From Bradysia coprophila (taxonomy: Eukaryota > Arthropoda > Insecta > Diptera > Sciaridae): a stretch of DNA of 64,000 nt. The translations under genes and the position numbers were made by a program. The notes under the pieces are model-generated. The model was given only the letters and a program-made list of their open reading frames with translations, was not told the DNA's origin and made no database searches. Of the stretch, positions 46,069 to 59,199 are shown in pieces. The stretch covers positions 7,192,390-7,256,389 of the forward strand of contig NW_023503409.1 in the NCBI RefSeq assembly GCF_014529535.1. Reading direction: 5' to 3'. Position 1 is the first letter of the stretch. Every line of letters begins with the position of its first letter.

Positions 46069-47306
46069 AAACATAGCTAACGCCGACCCGTACGAAACAC
46101 TTATTCGTATCAAAAGCCTTTAATGTGAAACTCTTCATTTCTCTTACTTCATTTTCTTCTCTGCTGAAAAACTATTCTCCCTTTAAAATCACTTACATTA
46201 TCCACTCTTTGCCTTGTTATCATATACAACTAAATTGCCGGAGGCAATATAGACAGCCCCGTACGAAGTCAACTTTCATAAATTCCTATTTAAACAGCTA
46301 TATACCGCTATATTTAACTATATTTCACTATAAATAAACATTTCACAGATGAATATGCTATTATATAGCTCTATATGCCTGTATATAGCTCAATATAGCT
46401 GTATATAGGTATATATAGATGTCCATATATGGAATCCCTGAAACCCCACACACATAACAAATTATTTCCATGTTAACAAAAACTCTCTAAGTACCATTTT
46501 TCCCAAGATATATCACTTTTATTAAAATCCAATATGGCCACCGGCAGCCATTTTGTTAGGAGACCGGAAATAGTACCGACGCTTTACATTCGTTAATACC
46601 TTTCAAACAAAAAAAAATTATGAAATTCGGTCAAAATTTACTCGAGATATTGACAAAATACTCCACGTTCACTGTACGGCCGAGTAGCCAGATAAGAGCT
46701 CCCTCCAAGAGACCTAGCTCACGCTCAGGAGAACATAATTTCAAAAACTTTTTTTTCCCTGATTGGTACGGTCAATACCTATCTAATAAAGCTAAAACAG
46801 ACGACATATGTTCAAATTTGGCCGACCTACAAGCAAAAACGGCTTGCCGCCCTGGGCTTGGTTCACACCAAGGGGTCTAACTCACGAGTCGGTCATCCGA
46901 TTTCCATAAACTTTTTTTTTGTCGATCGGTATTGTAAATACCTTTTATTTGACGTATCACTAACAAGTGTAGTGCTTAACTGTCTGGAGATATCGTCGAA
47001 AAACACTTAGGCACTTATTGGGCCCCAGCTCCGGAGAGGTCGATCCGAAATCACCCATCTTCGAACTTAGCCTGTCTTTTGACATTACCAAACGAGGAAA
47101 AAAAGAATTTTAGAAATCGGATGTAAAACAAGTTAGAGAACGGACAGACAGACAGACAGATAGACAGACAGACAGACATTTTTTTTCACTGATTTGGCAT
47201 CTCTAGACAACCACAATAGGTTTCCCCTTACTCAGGGAGTCCAATTCGACGTGTTACAAACGTATGCATAAACCTATAAGACCCCAGTACTTCGTACGGG
47301 TCTAAA
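46069..47306. mobile_element. 1.2-kb CCCGTACGAA-ended repeat, copy B
   Basis: Same orientation and nearly the same sequence as 2580-3803, from AAACATAGCTAACGCC to TTCGTACGGGTCTAAA. Differences are scattered substitutions and small indels, including a GACA-type microsatellite near 47145-47178 that differs from copy A's GACG run. It lies in the ATP-citrate lyase upstream region. Confidence 0.7.
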
Positions 47307-47514
47307 GATCCTCTACAAAGCAATGACACTTCCCTTTAACACTGAGCAGACCGTAAAAGAATATTCTATCGAAACGAAGATACTCTTTCGGCCTCAGAGC
47401 TCGGTGGTGGCCATAGTACAGATGTTCCACTGGCTCCTTCAAAGAACCGAATAAATTTCTCATGAAAATAGATAAAAATTCTTGTCCAATGAGCGAGCGA
47501 TGCATGTTCCGCAT
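47302..47514 (-). pseudogene. Unrecognised protein fragment abutting repeat copy B
   Basis: A minus-strand frame from ATG 47514 reads through HLYYGHHRALRPKEYLRF and FYGLLSVKGKCHCFVEDL, with gene-like composition, and ends in a stop contributed by the last bases of the repeat. It may be a short exon or remnant cut by the repeat insertion, or simply a chance frame. I do not recognise the family. Confidence 0.25.
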
Positions 47515-48595
47515 TCCGTCTTTTTCTTTATCAATAATTTATATTGCTCACTGCCGTTGGTGCACTCTCATCTGTATGTTTCTCAAATTTATACAATATT
47601 TACCATGTCTGGTTGGCTGGCTTCACAGATAAGGTAAAATAGGAAAATGGTTCTGAAATATCGCGTTAACAAAAAGAAGTGTACAATCAACTCGCACCGT
47701 CAGTGTATGTTCCTTTACATTATACTGCTACAATATTGTTTGAATTTGACCCAATTTCATGTTAGCTACTCAATTAATTCAGAGAGCATTACATGGTGTA
47801 TAAAAGTTCAAGTGCCTTTGCCTGTGAGATTAGGTACAAGCAGTGAAGTACACTTAAAACAGACTTATAAGTATACAAAGTCGTCGTATGTGGAGTTTTT
47901 ATTTCTCGCAAATCCTTTACCCTGTATAGAAGTGTACTGAATGTGGCAACACACAATATAACAAGTTTGTTTATATGTAAGTTCAAACGGTGTGTTGAAT
48001 TAAAATGTTTTATTGATTGATTCGTGTAAGGTAGGTCGATGGTTGAATGAATATCATTCATTAACTTTGAAGTCTTTATACGTGATTAGATGCGTCACAG
48101 TCACGAAAACGTTGATATTTTCCATTGCTTGCTTGCTTGCTGGTTAATATCAATGATTTTATCAATTTAATATTATTAACTTTACATAATCCGACTGAGG
48201 TCAATCAATTTTTTTTCCTTCTCGCACAAGAATTTATTTAAACAAAATCGTGTGCAAAACAGAATCTATTCCGATTGCTTATTCCAGCATATTTTTGTTA
48301 TTCGAAAGCCAACAAAAATTCGGATTAGTTTGTAGCACTGATAGAGTTGCAATTTATTTACATTGAGCGATTTATTAGCTCGGACGTCATTTCAATGACA
48401 TAACGATTATTTTCACTTGTCGCAATTGATTTAATGATAACGAAAAGTGAGAGGATTAATTGGTGGCCTCACTTCCTGCATAGCAGTGACTTTGTAAAGA
48501 TTTATTTCTTAAAACGAACGGTAGACTCAATGACTAAAACTGCCCATAATTGTTCATTGAATCGTTAGTTAATCGAGTATCTTTCTCTCTTCCAG
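47515..48595 (+). other. Upstream region of ATP-citrate lyase
   Basis: The acceptor CTCTTCCAG ending at 48595 shows that the leader is spliced, so this stretch is most likely the end of a 5' UTR intron. The frame 47647-47940 has no recognisable content. Confidence 0.45.
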
Positions 48596-48600
48596 ATACA

Positions 48601-51600
48601 ATGTCAGCCAAAGCTATTCGTGAAGCTACGGGAAAGGATTTGCTGAACAGATTATTAGATACAAGTTCTGGTGCTGCACGATGTAAATTTGCAGCGGTTA
48701 ATGAAACCACGAACTGGGATGAATTGGTTGCCAACAATCCGTGGCTTCAAACTGAAGTAAGACCGGCTAGCTAAAGGAAGTTCTGTTCAGAACATAAAAT
48801 GTCGTTTCATTTACTTACAGTCTCTGGTAGTGAAACCCGATCAGTTGATAAAACGACGTGGTAAATTGGGTCTCATTGCTGTTAATAAGAATCTGAATCA
48901 AGTGAAACAGTGGGTAAATGAACGTATGGGCAAAGATCAGAAAATTGGAAATGCCGTTGGTAAACTGAGACAATTTATAATCGAGCCATTCATTGCCCAC
49001 AAGGATGTAAGGATAAATTGGTTGCTTGATAACAACATGAATGATGAACAAAAAACATTCTTTCAATTACAGGATGAAGAAGCCTATGTTTGCGTCTATT
49101 CACACAGAAGTGCGGATACGATTCTATTTTACCATCAAGGTGGTGTTGATATTGGAGATGTGGACGCTAAAGCTGTAAAATTGGATGTTCCAGTTGATCA
49201 TCATGTTACCGTTGCTGAAATAGAAAAAACTTTGCTCGGGGCCGTTGGTCAGAATAAGAAAAAGTAAATCAAATAGGTCATTCAACGTCTGGCGACCCTA
49301 TTAGTAACCATTCTGCTTGTAACTTACAGACGCATTGCCGAATTCATTTCCAAGTTGTACCAGCTCTATGTCGATTACTACTTCACATACCTTGAAATCA
49401 ATCCCTTGGTCGTCACCAACGATTCCATTTACATTTTGGATTTGGCTGCAAAATTGGATTCCACGGCTGATTTCATTTGTGGCGCGAAATGGGGTAACAT
49501 TGACTATCCGCCACCGTTCGGACGTGATGCATTCCCGGAAGAGGCGTACATTGCCGATCTTGATGCAAAGAGTGGAGCATCACTGAAACTGACCATATTG
49601 AATCGTAATGGACGTATTTGGACTATGGTGGCTGGTGGTGGAGCTAGTGTCATTTACTCGGATACAATTTGTGATTTGGGCGGCTCGGAAGAATTGGCTA
49701 ATTATGGTGAATACAGCGGAGCGCCATCGGAACAACAAACGTACGAATATGCGAAAACCATTTTGAATTTGATGACATCGTCACCGAAGCATCCACTTGG
49801 AAAGGTTCTGATCACTGGTGGAGGTATCGCAAATTTTACAAATGTCGCTGCTACATTCAGAGGTTTGATGTTCAATTGTTGTTTCTGTGGAGTCGAGTTT
49901 AACATGTTTATTCTAACAATAGGAATCATAACCGCCCTAAGAGAGTTCCAACCGAAATTGGTCGAACACAACATATCAATTTTCGTGCGACGGGCCGGTC
50001 CCAATTACCAAGAAGGCCTACGTAAAATGCGTGAAATTGGCAGCACTCTTGGCATCCCATTGTTTGTGTTCGGTCCAGAGACACATATGACCGCTATCTG
50101 CGGCATGGCATTGGGGAAACGTCAAATTCCGCAAAGCTGTAACGTTGATTTTGCTACCGCTAATTTCTTGCTGCCTGGTGGTCAACAGCAACTGGAAGCA
50201 ACGAAGGTCACAAGTGATACGAACGGTTCATCTGGTAAGATAATTTCTTAATTCACCACTGTGTGTGTTATGCATCAATGGTCATCGTATCCATTCGTGT
50301 TTGTTCATGGTCAATCATTTCATTCGCAGCGATTTCGGGTTCGGGCTTATCACAAGCCGAAATTAAACTGCCTCCTATTTCAGCAGGATTAATCAGACAA
50401 CATCAACAGACTGTTAAAACCGGTGAATATCAGCAAATGTTTGGTAATCGTACAAAAGCTATTGTATGGGGTATGCAAACCCGAGCTGTACAGTCCATGC
50501 TTGATTTTGACTTTATATGCAGGTAAGGTTATTTGACCCGATTTTTTTTTACTCTCGAATGCGTATGTCTGTCGTTTGCGTCTTGCACTGTGATTGTGAA
50601 TCAAAATCAAAATCGATTTTGATAGTCTCGTCTCGACTGTAGCACACAATAAAACGTTATCGTCGGTCGGATTTTCAATTTACTCAGAAACGAATAAGCG
50701 CATGTAAAACGTTGCGTATGTTGTCCCAAAAGGAAAAAACATTAAAACACAGCGACGGCGACGATGAGACGCATGTGGCTTTTTTCCTATTTTGTTGAAT
50801 GTTCGATTTTAATATGAAATACGAACAGTGCCGTGCTGGCTGCCAAAAGCCGCTCAGTACACTGAAAGGCAAAAGGCGCAAGATTTAATCAAAAGAGGTG
50901 CCAGTATTGGACTTTTAACTAAAAAATTAAAGCCGCAATCGGTGTTGCCCCATATTACCTTATGGCCAGTCCGGCCCTGAATACCAAGCCACTTCGTAAA
51001 CAAATTAAATTTTAAAGTGGTTTTGTGGCGAAGATGTTTTGTATCAACAAACACCACTGATTTTAAGGAAATATTACGAGCTGTGCACTGTGTTTTGGTT
51101 GCATGTAGAACACTTAATTGAGTAGTTGTCCTAGTTGTCCATTTGTAGAACGATTCCTTTTTTGTTTAATAAAATTGTTTCCACTTGATTAACAAATCAA
51201 CGAATTTTTCTCTGTTTCTCAGACGGAATGAACCATCGGTGGTAGCCATGGTGTATCCGTTCACCGGCAACCACAAACAGAAATACTATTGGGGCCACAA
51301 AGAGGTTCTCATTCCAGTTTACAAGAACATGCACGATGCTATCACCAAACACAAAGACGTTGATGTTCTCGTCAATTTCGCTTCACTCCGATCGGCATAC
51401 GAAAGCACCGTAGAGGTTCTTGACTATCCACAAATTCGCACAATTGCTATCATTGCTGAAGGCATACCCGAAAATATGACCAGGAAACTGAACAAAAAGG
51501 CACACGCCAAGGGTGTGTCGATCATTGGTCCGGCTACAGTTGGCGGTGTAAAGCCCGGTTGCTTCAAAATTGGTAACACTGGTGGCATGTTGGACAACAT

Positions 51601-53274
51601 TTTACATTCCAAGCTATATCGACCGGGAAGTGTTGCATACGTTTCGCGATCTGGTGGCATGTCCAATGAATTGAATAACATCATTTCGAAATCAACGGAT
51701 GGTGTGTTCGAGGGTGTTGCTATTGGTGGAGATCGTTATCCTGGCACAACGTTTATGGATCACATCATGCGTTACCAACAGGATCCAGGCGCTAAGTTGA
51801 TTGTGTTGTTGGGTGAAGTCGGTGGTGTTGAGGAATATGAAGTTTGCGAAGCTTTGAAAGACGGCCGTATCACAAAACCTTTGGTTGCATGGTGCATTGG
51901 TACTTGTGCTGGTAGGTTGAATAAGGGCTAAAGACGATACGATTTTAACGTAACTTCTACTTTCAGGTATGTTCACGTCAGAGGTTCAATTCGGTCATGC
52001 TGGCTCTTGTGCAAATTCTGACCGTGAAACTGCTACGGCTAAAAATGCTGCTTTGAAAGAGGCTGGCGCCTACACTCCGGGTTCGTTCGATACGTTGGGT
52101 GAACTGATCGGCAACGTTTACAATGAATTGGTTAAAACTGGCCAAATTGTACCCGTCGAAGAGGTTCCACCGCCAACTGTTCCAATGGACTACGCCTGGG
52201 CTCGTGAACTGGGACTTATCCGTAAACCAGCTTCGTTCATGACTTCTATCTGTGATGAACGAGGACAAGAACTTATGTACGCTGGTATGCCAATCAGTGA
52301 TGTGTTGAACAAAAACGTCGGCATTGGCGGCGTCATTTCGTTGTTGTGGTTCCAGCGTTGCTTGCCTCCATACGTTAGCAAATTCTTCGAAATGTGTCTC
52401 ATGGTCACCGCTGACCATGGACCGGCTGTATCTGGAGCACACAACACAATTGTGTGTGCAAGAGCCGGCAAAGATCTCGTATCATCCGTAGTCAGTGGAT
52501 TGTTAACAATTGGCGATCGGTTCGGCGGTGCATTGGATGGATCTGCTAAGCAATTTTCCGAAGCCTATGATTCCAATCAACACCCCATGGAATTCGTCAA
52601 TGCGATGAGAAAGAAGGGACAATTGATTATGGGCATTGGTCACCGAGTCAAGTCGATCAACAATCCGGATGTTCGTGTGAAAATTATCAAGGAATTTGTG
52701 ATGGAAAATTTCCCAGCCAAACCGTTGCTGGAATATGCTTTAGAGGTGGAGAAGATTACAACGAGCAAGAAGCCAAACTTAATTTTGAACGTTGACGGTG
52801 TTATTGCAACGTCCTTCGTTGACATGCTAAGGAATTGTGGATCGTTTACTAGGTGAGTCTTTTTCCTCTTCATTCGATTTATGATTCAGTTGGAAGCGTC
52901 ACGGAAACGAAGATGAAGTGTCCTATCAGAAACAAGAGATTTTTTTAAACCCTGGCTGGAATTATGAAACAGAATCCGAAAACCCTATTCGTGGTTCACT
53001 TTGCTTCGTTTCCGATGTAACTTTGTTGATTCAAATTTGTGCCTGACAAAAGTAGTGGCCGTAAGCAAACCAGTAAAACGATTTTTTTTTCATTGCCATT
53101 TACAGTGAAGAAGCCCAAGAGTACATTAACATTGGTGCTATCAACTCACTATTTGTGTTGGGTCGCAGCATCGGATTCATTGGTCATTACATGGACCAGA
53201 AACGTCTCAGACAAGGCCTATACCGGCATCCATGGGACGATATTTCATACGTACTTCCCGAACAATTCAATTAA
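48601..53274 (+). CDS. ATPCL: ATP-citrate synthase (ATP-citrate lyase)
   Basis: Nine coding exons (48601-48756, 48821-49006, 49073-49263, 49330-49862, 49923-50234, 50330-50522, 51223-51911, 51967-52852, 53106-53274) join in frame to 1104 residues, matching the animal enzyme length. The cytosolic enzyme makes acetyl-CoA and oxaloacetate from citrate, CoA and ATP for lipid and sterol synthesis and histone acetylation. Domains in order: ATP-grasp (early exons, YLEINPLV); CoA-binding and ligase domains; catalytic phosphohistidine in [11 protein letters not shown] (His764); and a citrate-synthase-like C-terminus ([26 protein letters not shown]). It ends LPEQFN. The ATG follows a spliced leader acceptor five bases upstream. 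All introns are GT-AG. The 700-bp intron before 51223 is the largest. Confidence 0.97.
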
Positions 53275-54100
53275 ATATTCCTTTTCCGTTTCCATCATTT
53301 TACTTCCACAAAATTGATTTATTATTTAATTGTTGTGCATTTTCACTGTTGATCATTTCCAGTTTACTTTGTTAAGGCAACAAAAAAAAAAAAGAGAGAA
53401 AAAATTGTAGGCCAATGGCAGGCCCTAAAATGAGCCTCAAGTAATTTATTTATTTTTTTATATTAAAAAAAAATGGAAGACAAGCAAAACGGATGTCTAA
53501 CTATTCGCTACTAAGGCTAACGCGCTGTCATAATGAAAAATTGTTTAAAAGTTTTTTTTTCTATTTTTATATCGATTTTGTTCAAAATTCTAATTAATTT
53601 TTCTTTTTTGTTTTAAATAAAATGGAAAAATGAAACAAACAAAACTTACGAATTAATGATGATGAAGTAAGTAGAGTTACGATAAAAACATAAGAAATGA
53701 AATGTTGATTTGCACTTGAATTTAGTGAATTAGGATTAGATTTTGCACAAAGATACAAAAAGAAAACTGTTATTCGTTAGCAATGTTCAGTTGAGAACTG
53801 AAATAAAAAATAGTTGAAAATGAAATGCGTTTCCATATTCCAAACTCAATATTATTGTCTGCCAACATCATCTCACGTAAATAATGGGAGCAAAATCACT
53901 CAGTGTAGTACAGGTCCAAGACGATAATATTGTTCAGTGTTATATTGTACCTTAACATTGCCCATGTGACAATAATATCGTTCAGAGATGATTGTCCATG
54001 GGACCAGTGATATTGTATTCAAAGTATATAAACACTAAATGCAATGCAAACCATCAGCGTATCAGAAAAATTTTGGATCCCCACTTTCAGGTGAATTCAT
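53275..54100 (+). other. ATPCL 3' UTR and spacer
   Basis: Poly(A)-type AATAAA words occur near 53615 and 53800. A promoter-like AAAGTATATAAACAC word at 54021 begins a segment resembling 31291-31363. No gene seen. Confidence 0.45.
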
Positions 54101-54640
54101 TTTGTAATGTTGTCATATCATTACGGAAAGAACAGGTTAAGACACCAGCGAAGCCGGGTGAAACACAAATTTTGTTAAACACCCTCATTAGAGATTGTGT
54201 GAAAAGTGAACTCCCTAAATTCAAGGTTCTGAAAGAACAGGTTAAGGCAGTTTCGAGTTTATAACCAAGACAGTAGCATCAAAATTTTCCTGTGGAACCC
54301 AAGGTTCTGAAAGGACCAGGTTAAGAGTTGATCGGGAAGGCGGGGACACACAAATTGAGTTCAGTGGCTACGAAGTTTATATGAAAAAGGCAACGTAATA
54401 AAAACAAAATTCCGAATTTTCCTAAAAAACATTTTCTTCAAGATTATTTCACACACAATCTGTACTGAGTGCGGTTATCGATTTCGGTGTCACCCGCTTT
54501 CGTGGGTGTCTTAACCTGTTCTTTCAAAACCTTGAAAATATGTGTTCCACCGCCTTCGTGATCAACCTAGAAGTGTCTTAACGTGTTCTTTCAGACAATG
54601 AATGTACATACCAGGAATGGCTGATTCTTCAAAATTGGTC
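54101..54640. repeat. Cluster of direct and inverted AACAGGTTAAG repeats
   Basis: GAACAGGTTAAG-type words occur at about 54131 and 54237 and, diverged, at 54307, with associated CACCAGCGAAGCCGGGTG. The inverse GTGTCTTAACCTGTTCTTTC occurs at about 54508 and again, diverged, near 54578. The arrangement is that of a decayed fold-back element with duplicated arms. No coding content is convincing. Confidence 0.5.
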
Positions 54641-55230
54641 GATTTATATTGAACGCACTCATTATTTCAAGTGGGTGCGTTAGAATCCGATTTGAAAATC
54701 GTTATTTCCTCCGAGGTTACATTAGACCGTACCTGGGTGGTTTATATTCATTGTTTTCAAATGCTTGGCCATCATCATATTTTCTTGTGACAAATGTTGT
54801 TGCACCTGCTAAGTTTGCATGGAATCGAATTGACATCACCACTAGCTTGACAACATAACGAAACTAAATTCACCTAAAAGTGTCGATCCGTGCGTAACTG
54901 CGCATTTGCCTCAAACCTCAAACAATAGCAAAATCACCCAGTGCCAGTGTAAAATAATGTTGTCAGAAAATCGTTATAATGTTGATTTGTGAAAATGTGG
55001 CAGGACTTGCGTCACACACATCACTATTGAAATCTCGTGTGATTGACCGCGTCTGCGTCATCTCCGATCTATGCATTTACGGCCTTGAATAATATTTTCT
55101 ACAATTCTCTTTGTATTGAAAAGTCAAGTTTAAGGTTGGTTTAAGGGATAAATATTTATTCGGATGGCTGCGAATTATACGGTGGAATCCATAATTTTAA
55201 TCTGAATGTATAATTCACTAATTTTGTGGC

Positions 55231-55238
55231 TATATAAA
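55231..55238 (+). promoter_or_regulatory. TATA box of catalase-like gene A
   Basis: TATATAAA lies 41 bp before the ATG; the second catalase-like gene has TATATAAG at exactly the same distance. This predicts a very short leader of about 10 nt. The flanking GTGGCTATATAA and ATGATCTTAAGATAAAATG are shared by both genes. Confidence 0.75.
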
Positions 55239-55271
55239 GCGGTGTACGCCTTTACATGATCTTAAGATAAA

Positions 55272-57149
55272 ATGAATTTGCTAGTTACAATTGTGCTGCT
55301 TCTTGTACAGGTACAAATTTACTGTTGTATTTCTACAGTGAACTTAAAAGTGAATTCTGAAATTCGTTTAGGTGTTTGCTTGTACTGCGGTGGGTAACGG
55401 TTCTGCGACATTAAATCAACTTCCCAATTACGCCGCACAGAATGTTTTCGACCCGAATGCATTTGTGCAGACCGATGATGGATTCGTTTTTCCGTCTGTA
55501 TCAGAAACGTTAGCCGTCAATAATCAGTATGGACTTTTGCAAGATCATTTCCTATTGCTAAAATTGCAACAACTGAACAGAGAAAGAATTCCCGCTAGGG
55601 TGGTACATGGAAAGGGCGCAGGTGTGTTAAAGACTGCAACCGAGCAATTGCTCAAATAAATCTGTACAATGATGGAAAAATGTAAATAAATATTTACATT
55701 TCTATCGGACGGTGGTGGCAGCTATTTTACCATTTTCATCTTAGGTGTGCAAAACATTTGATCAAATCTGACGTTTGCTTCCGTGAATTTTACAGGTGCC
55801 ACAGGCTACTTCATCGTCACAAACGATATATCCAAATACACTAGAGCCGATTTCTTGCAGTTCGGCAGGAAGACAAAGATAACAGTTCGTTTTTCGGGAG
55901 CTAATGCAGATCCCGGAACTCCAGATACATTGTTTAGTGCTACCGGATTTGCCATTAAATTTTACACAAACGATGGAATCCATGACTTACTTGCCTTTAA
56001 CACAGATGTGTTTACGTTCAGAGATCCAATGAAATTTGCTGATGGTGTACATGCTGCCGCGCGTAATCCTCAGACACATTGTTTTGATGTTAATGCTTTG
56101 CTCGACTTCTTTGGGCAAGGACTTGAGTCCACGTATTTTACGATACAGTTTTTCTCGGATGCAATATTTCCCAAATCGTATAGGTATTACTACTGTACTA
56201 CCCATGCAAGTGAGGTTATTTATCTTATGAAAATCAATTTAGGTTTCTCGATGGACACACCATCAATATATTCAAGTTAGTCAATGCAAAAGGTGATTAC
56301 GTTTACGCAAGATTTCATTGGTTCTCCGATTATGTGGACAAACTATTCTTTAAAACACTAGAGGATGCTGCGCTGGTTGCTGGTCAGAATCCGGACTTCT
56401 TAATTCAGGAACTTTTTGATAGTATTGCTAGTGGTGAATGGCCCAGTTGGACATTCAAAATACAAGTAATGACTGAAAAGGACGCGAAGAAATATAAAGG
56501 AGACCCATTCGATGTAACTAAGGCTTGGTTGGATGTTCCGATGATAACTGTCGGTAAATTTATCTTAGACAGAAATCCAGACAATTATTTCGCTGAAGTG
56601 GAACAAATTGCATTTTGTCCGGGGCACATGGTACCGGGAATCGAGCCAGGACCGGATCGTTTACTTCAAGCAAGAATGTTTGCATATTCAGACGCTCACA
56701 ACTACAGACTGGGAGTTAATAATGCACAGATTCCAATTAACCGTTGTCCATTCGAAGCACGAGTCTTACACAGAGACGGTTTCATGAACGTTGGTCCAAA
56801 TGGTGGAAATTCTCCGAACTATTATCCGAACAGTTTCCATGGATTAACGTCTAACAATCAAAATTACTATAAACAGGCACCATTCCAGATATGCGGCACT
56901 GCAGATCGTGTCAAAGATTTCGAGCCAGATTTCTTTTCGCAATCAAAATTGTTTGTAGAAAATTTGGAAGCCAATGATCCTGAACAGCTTCAGAGACTCC
57001 TAGCTAGATTTGCTGCTTTTCTTTCTCGAGCTACGGGACGCTTACAACAAGAAATAGTAAGAAACATGGGCTACGGCGTATCTAAAAATTTCGGCAGGCA
57101 GCTTGAGAACGCGTTGAATGCTATCACAAATTCTACATCAACGTCTTAG
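55272..57149 (+). CDS. Secreted catalase-like heme protein A
   Basis: Exons 55272-55310, 55372-55621, 55796-56183 and 56243-57149 encode 527 residues, normal catalase size. Residues 1-17 are a signal peptide (MNLLVTIVLLLVQVFAC), unlike peroxisomal catalases. Catalase decomposes hydrogen peroxide using heme. The distal His is kept (RVVHGKGAG, His92), as are the proximal heme ligand motif RMFAYSDAHNYR (Arg370, Tyr374), RERIP, RNPQTH, NRNPDNYFAEVEQ and PNYYPNSF. The distal Asn of the GNNTP motif is replaced: HDLLAFNTDVF has Phe164 at that position, so normal catalase turnover is doubtful and peroxidase or binding activity is possible. No C-terminal peroxisomal signal is evident (ends STSTS). It forms a tandem pair with the gene at 59497. 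Confidence 0.92.
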
Positions 57150-58265
57150 TTGTGTTACAAGGACATCAAGAATAAAAACGGATCGAAAAACAAACCTTAT
57201 TTTCATTGACTTGTTGTTGCATCCTATTTTTTCAGTTAAGCTGTCCGTATATCACAAACACTGTAGCTTGGCTGCAGTGAATGTGCTAAGAATTCAGATT
57301 CTAGATTCTAGCAGCTAAGAGAATTGATTGATTGTGTGGGGTAGGAGAACTTTTCTGTTCCCTAGAAGGGTTTTGTGGTCTATTCGTTGTTTATTATAAA
57401 CCTAAATCTAAAAAAACCTAAAAATCAAAAAAAAAAGAATTAAGTATTTCACAGACGGCAAGCACATCGGTCGATTATATGTTATACCGAATCTATTACT
57501 TCTTTTGAACAAATTTTCTTTAACAGATTGAAATAAGGCGTTTCGTTATAATAAGAAGTCATTAGCCAGATGAATTTATTGCATCACAACCACATTAATG
57601 GTACTTGATAGGAATTCCCAATGAAATTTTCATTCCCAATTTCGTGCACCTAACTTCATTTCCTCATATCTCCAAACGAGTTGTCCAAATGGCGCCAAAT
57701 TCACGCCGTAAGTGTGCCTAAAATTTGAATTTCAAGTGAACGAGTCGATGAAGAAGTGAACCGAAAAATAGACTCTAACGCTTCCTTGAATGAAAATGAC
57801 GCTGCGTTAGAAAGACTTGTGTGAGAAAGATTTTGAATTTCGACCGCACTTACGGCGTGAATTTCATCCCATTTCCTACTACTCGATTACAACTATGAAA
57901 AAGGACTTAATTTGACATAGATAGGTTGCGTGGTGGTCCTGCAAATTTCCTCCAGACTATCCAGGGGGAGAATTAAAAAAAAATATATATTGAGCGCTAA
58001 AACGCACTTTATTTGACCAAAAACAAAACGCACATTCTGTGTGTATATAAACGCATCATCTATATATGTACCTTTACAGTTCAACTATAAAACTTATATA
58101 CGCGACTATAAAGCTTATGTATTAGAATTTTTGGTATTTTTATCGTTACGCTTTAGCAACGGACTATTACAGTAGATATGAGGAAAGTCTTCAAATGTGC
58201 GAAATTCTGAGTGTTGAGATGTAAATTTGGAATGTAGAGTGATTTCGAAGGTGTAATTTGAAATG
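57150..58265. other. Spacer after catalase-like gene A
   Basis: A poly(A) signal AATAAA lies about 20 bp after the stop (near 57171). The rest holds no recognised gene. AACGCACTTTATTTGACC near 58001 is inverted near 58340-58360 (GGTCAGATAAAGTGCGTT), hinting at a small inverted-repeat element between about 57990 and 58370. Confidence 0.45.
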
Positions 58266-58310
58266 AAAAATTGGTGCCAGGGTGGGAGACGAACCCACAA
58301 TCTTCACCTT
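58266..58310 (-). repeat. tRNA-like 3' half (SINE remnant)
   Basis: On the minus strand GTGGG-TTCGTCT-CCCAC forms a perfect T-arm, followed by CCTGGCACCA, an acceptor-strand-like tail with a CCA. No matching anticodon arm or 5' acceptor strand is seen, so this is not a functional tRNA. A tRNA-derived SINE piece or a retroposed tRNA fragment is the simplest reading. Confidence 0.4.
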
Positions 58311-58948
58311 TCGCAAAGCCTTCTTTATATCGAGGTTTGAGGTCAGATAAAGTGCGTTTTTTAAGCGATAAATATATAAAGGTTTGGGTACTAAAAGCGA
58401 CAAATATGTCGAAAAAAAAACTATAAATTTCATCTAAAGTGTTCAGTTTTTCGGAAACGAGAACTCGCTAGAAAGAACTTTTCAAGAAATATGGAAATGG
58501 ATAAAACTATGGGAAATTTTGTATTATTTTACCGCACAGGGATTGTTACAAAAATACAGAAAATTCGTTATTGCTCGATGTATTTAGTGTTTTAATCAAC
58601 TCAGTGAAAGTCTATATAAGACTTTCAAGATTCAAATATAGATCTAGTACAATAATGGGTTTTGAATACTACAAATTCCTTTAGATGAACGAGGATTCAA
58701 AGAAACTATATTTCCCCTTCAGTTCCACTGGAGAGTCACCAGTACAATTCAAATTGAAGGAATTATAATTAATTACGAAAATATTGAATTAATGGTAGAG
58801 AGGATGGTTTTCTTGGTGCAGCTCCCCAAATAAAAGACCTAGGAACGAACAAAACGCCTACCTTAAACGAATAGCAAAATCACCCACGGTAATATATAAT
58901 GTTGATTTGTGAAAACATGCATTGACTTGCATCACACGCATCACTATA
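58311..58948. other. Spacer, no gene seen
   Basis: AT-rich, no coding features. From about 58860 it becomes alignable with the upstream region of catalase-like gene A (AATAGCAAAATCACCCA), marking the left part of the duplicated promoter region. Confidence 0.45.
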
Positions 58949-59139
58949 GGTTTGTTCCAAGTAACTGTAAACACGAACTTTGACAACCCGAACAACGACA
59001 ATTTCATCCATAGCAACGTCGCTTACGTGATATTTAATAAAAATCGAGCAACGTCGCCTACGCGATTTACACAGAGATATTATTGAGGTTATGGTTATAT
59101 GGATGAAATTTGACAATTCATATGGCCTTGGAACAAACC
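58949..59139. mobile_element. 191-bp MITE with TA target duplication
   Basis: Ends GGTTTGTTCCAAG and CTTGGAACAAACC are exact inverses, flanked by TA on each side (58947-58948 and 59140-59141), as for mariner/Tc1-type elements. The upstream region of gene A lacks it at the matching place (after ATCACTAT), so it entered gene B's upstream region after the duplication. Confidence 0.85.
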
Positions 59140-59199
59140 TATTTATGGCACGAGTTCGAATTATGTTAAGCCACGGTCTGCGTCACCTCCAATCTGTGC

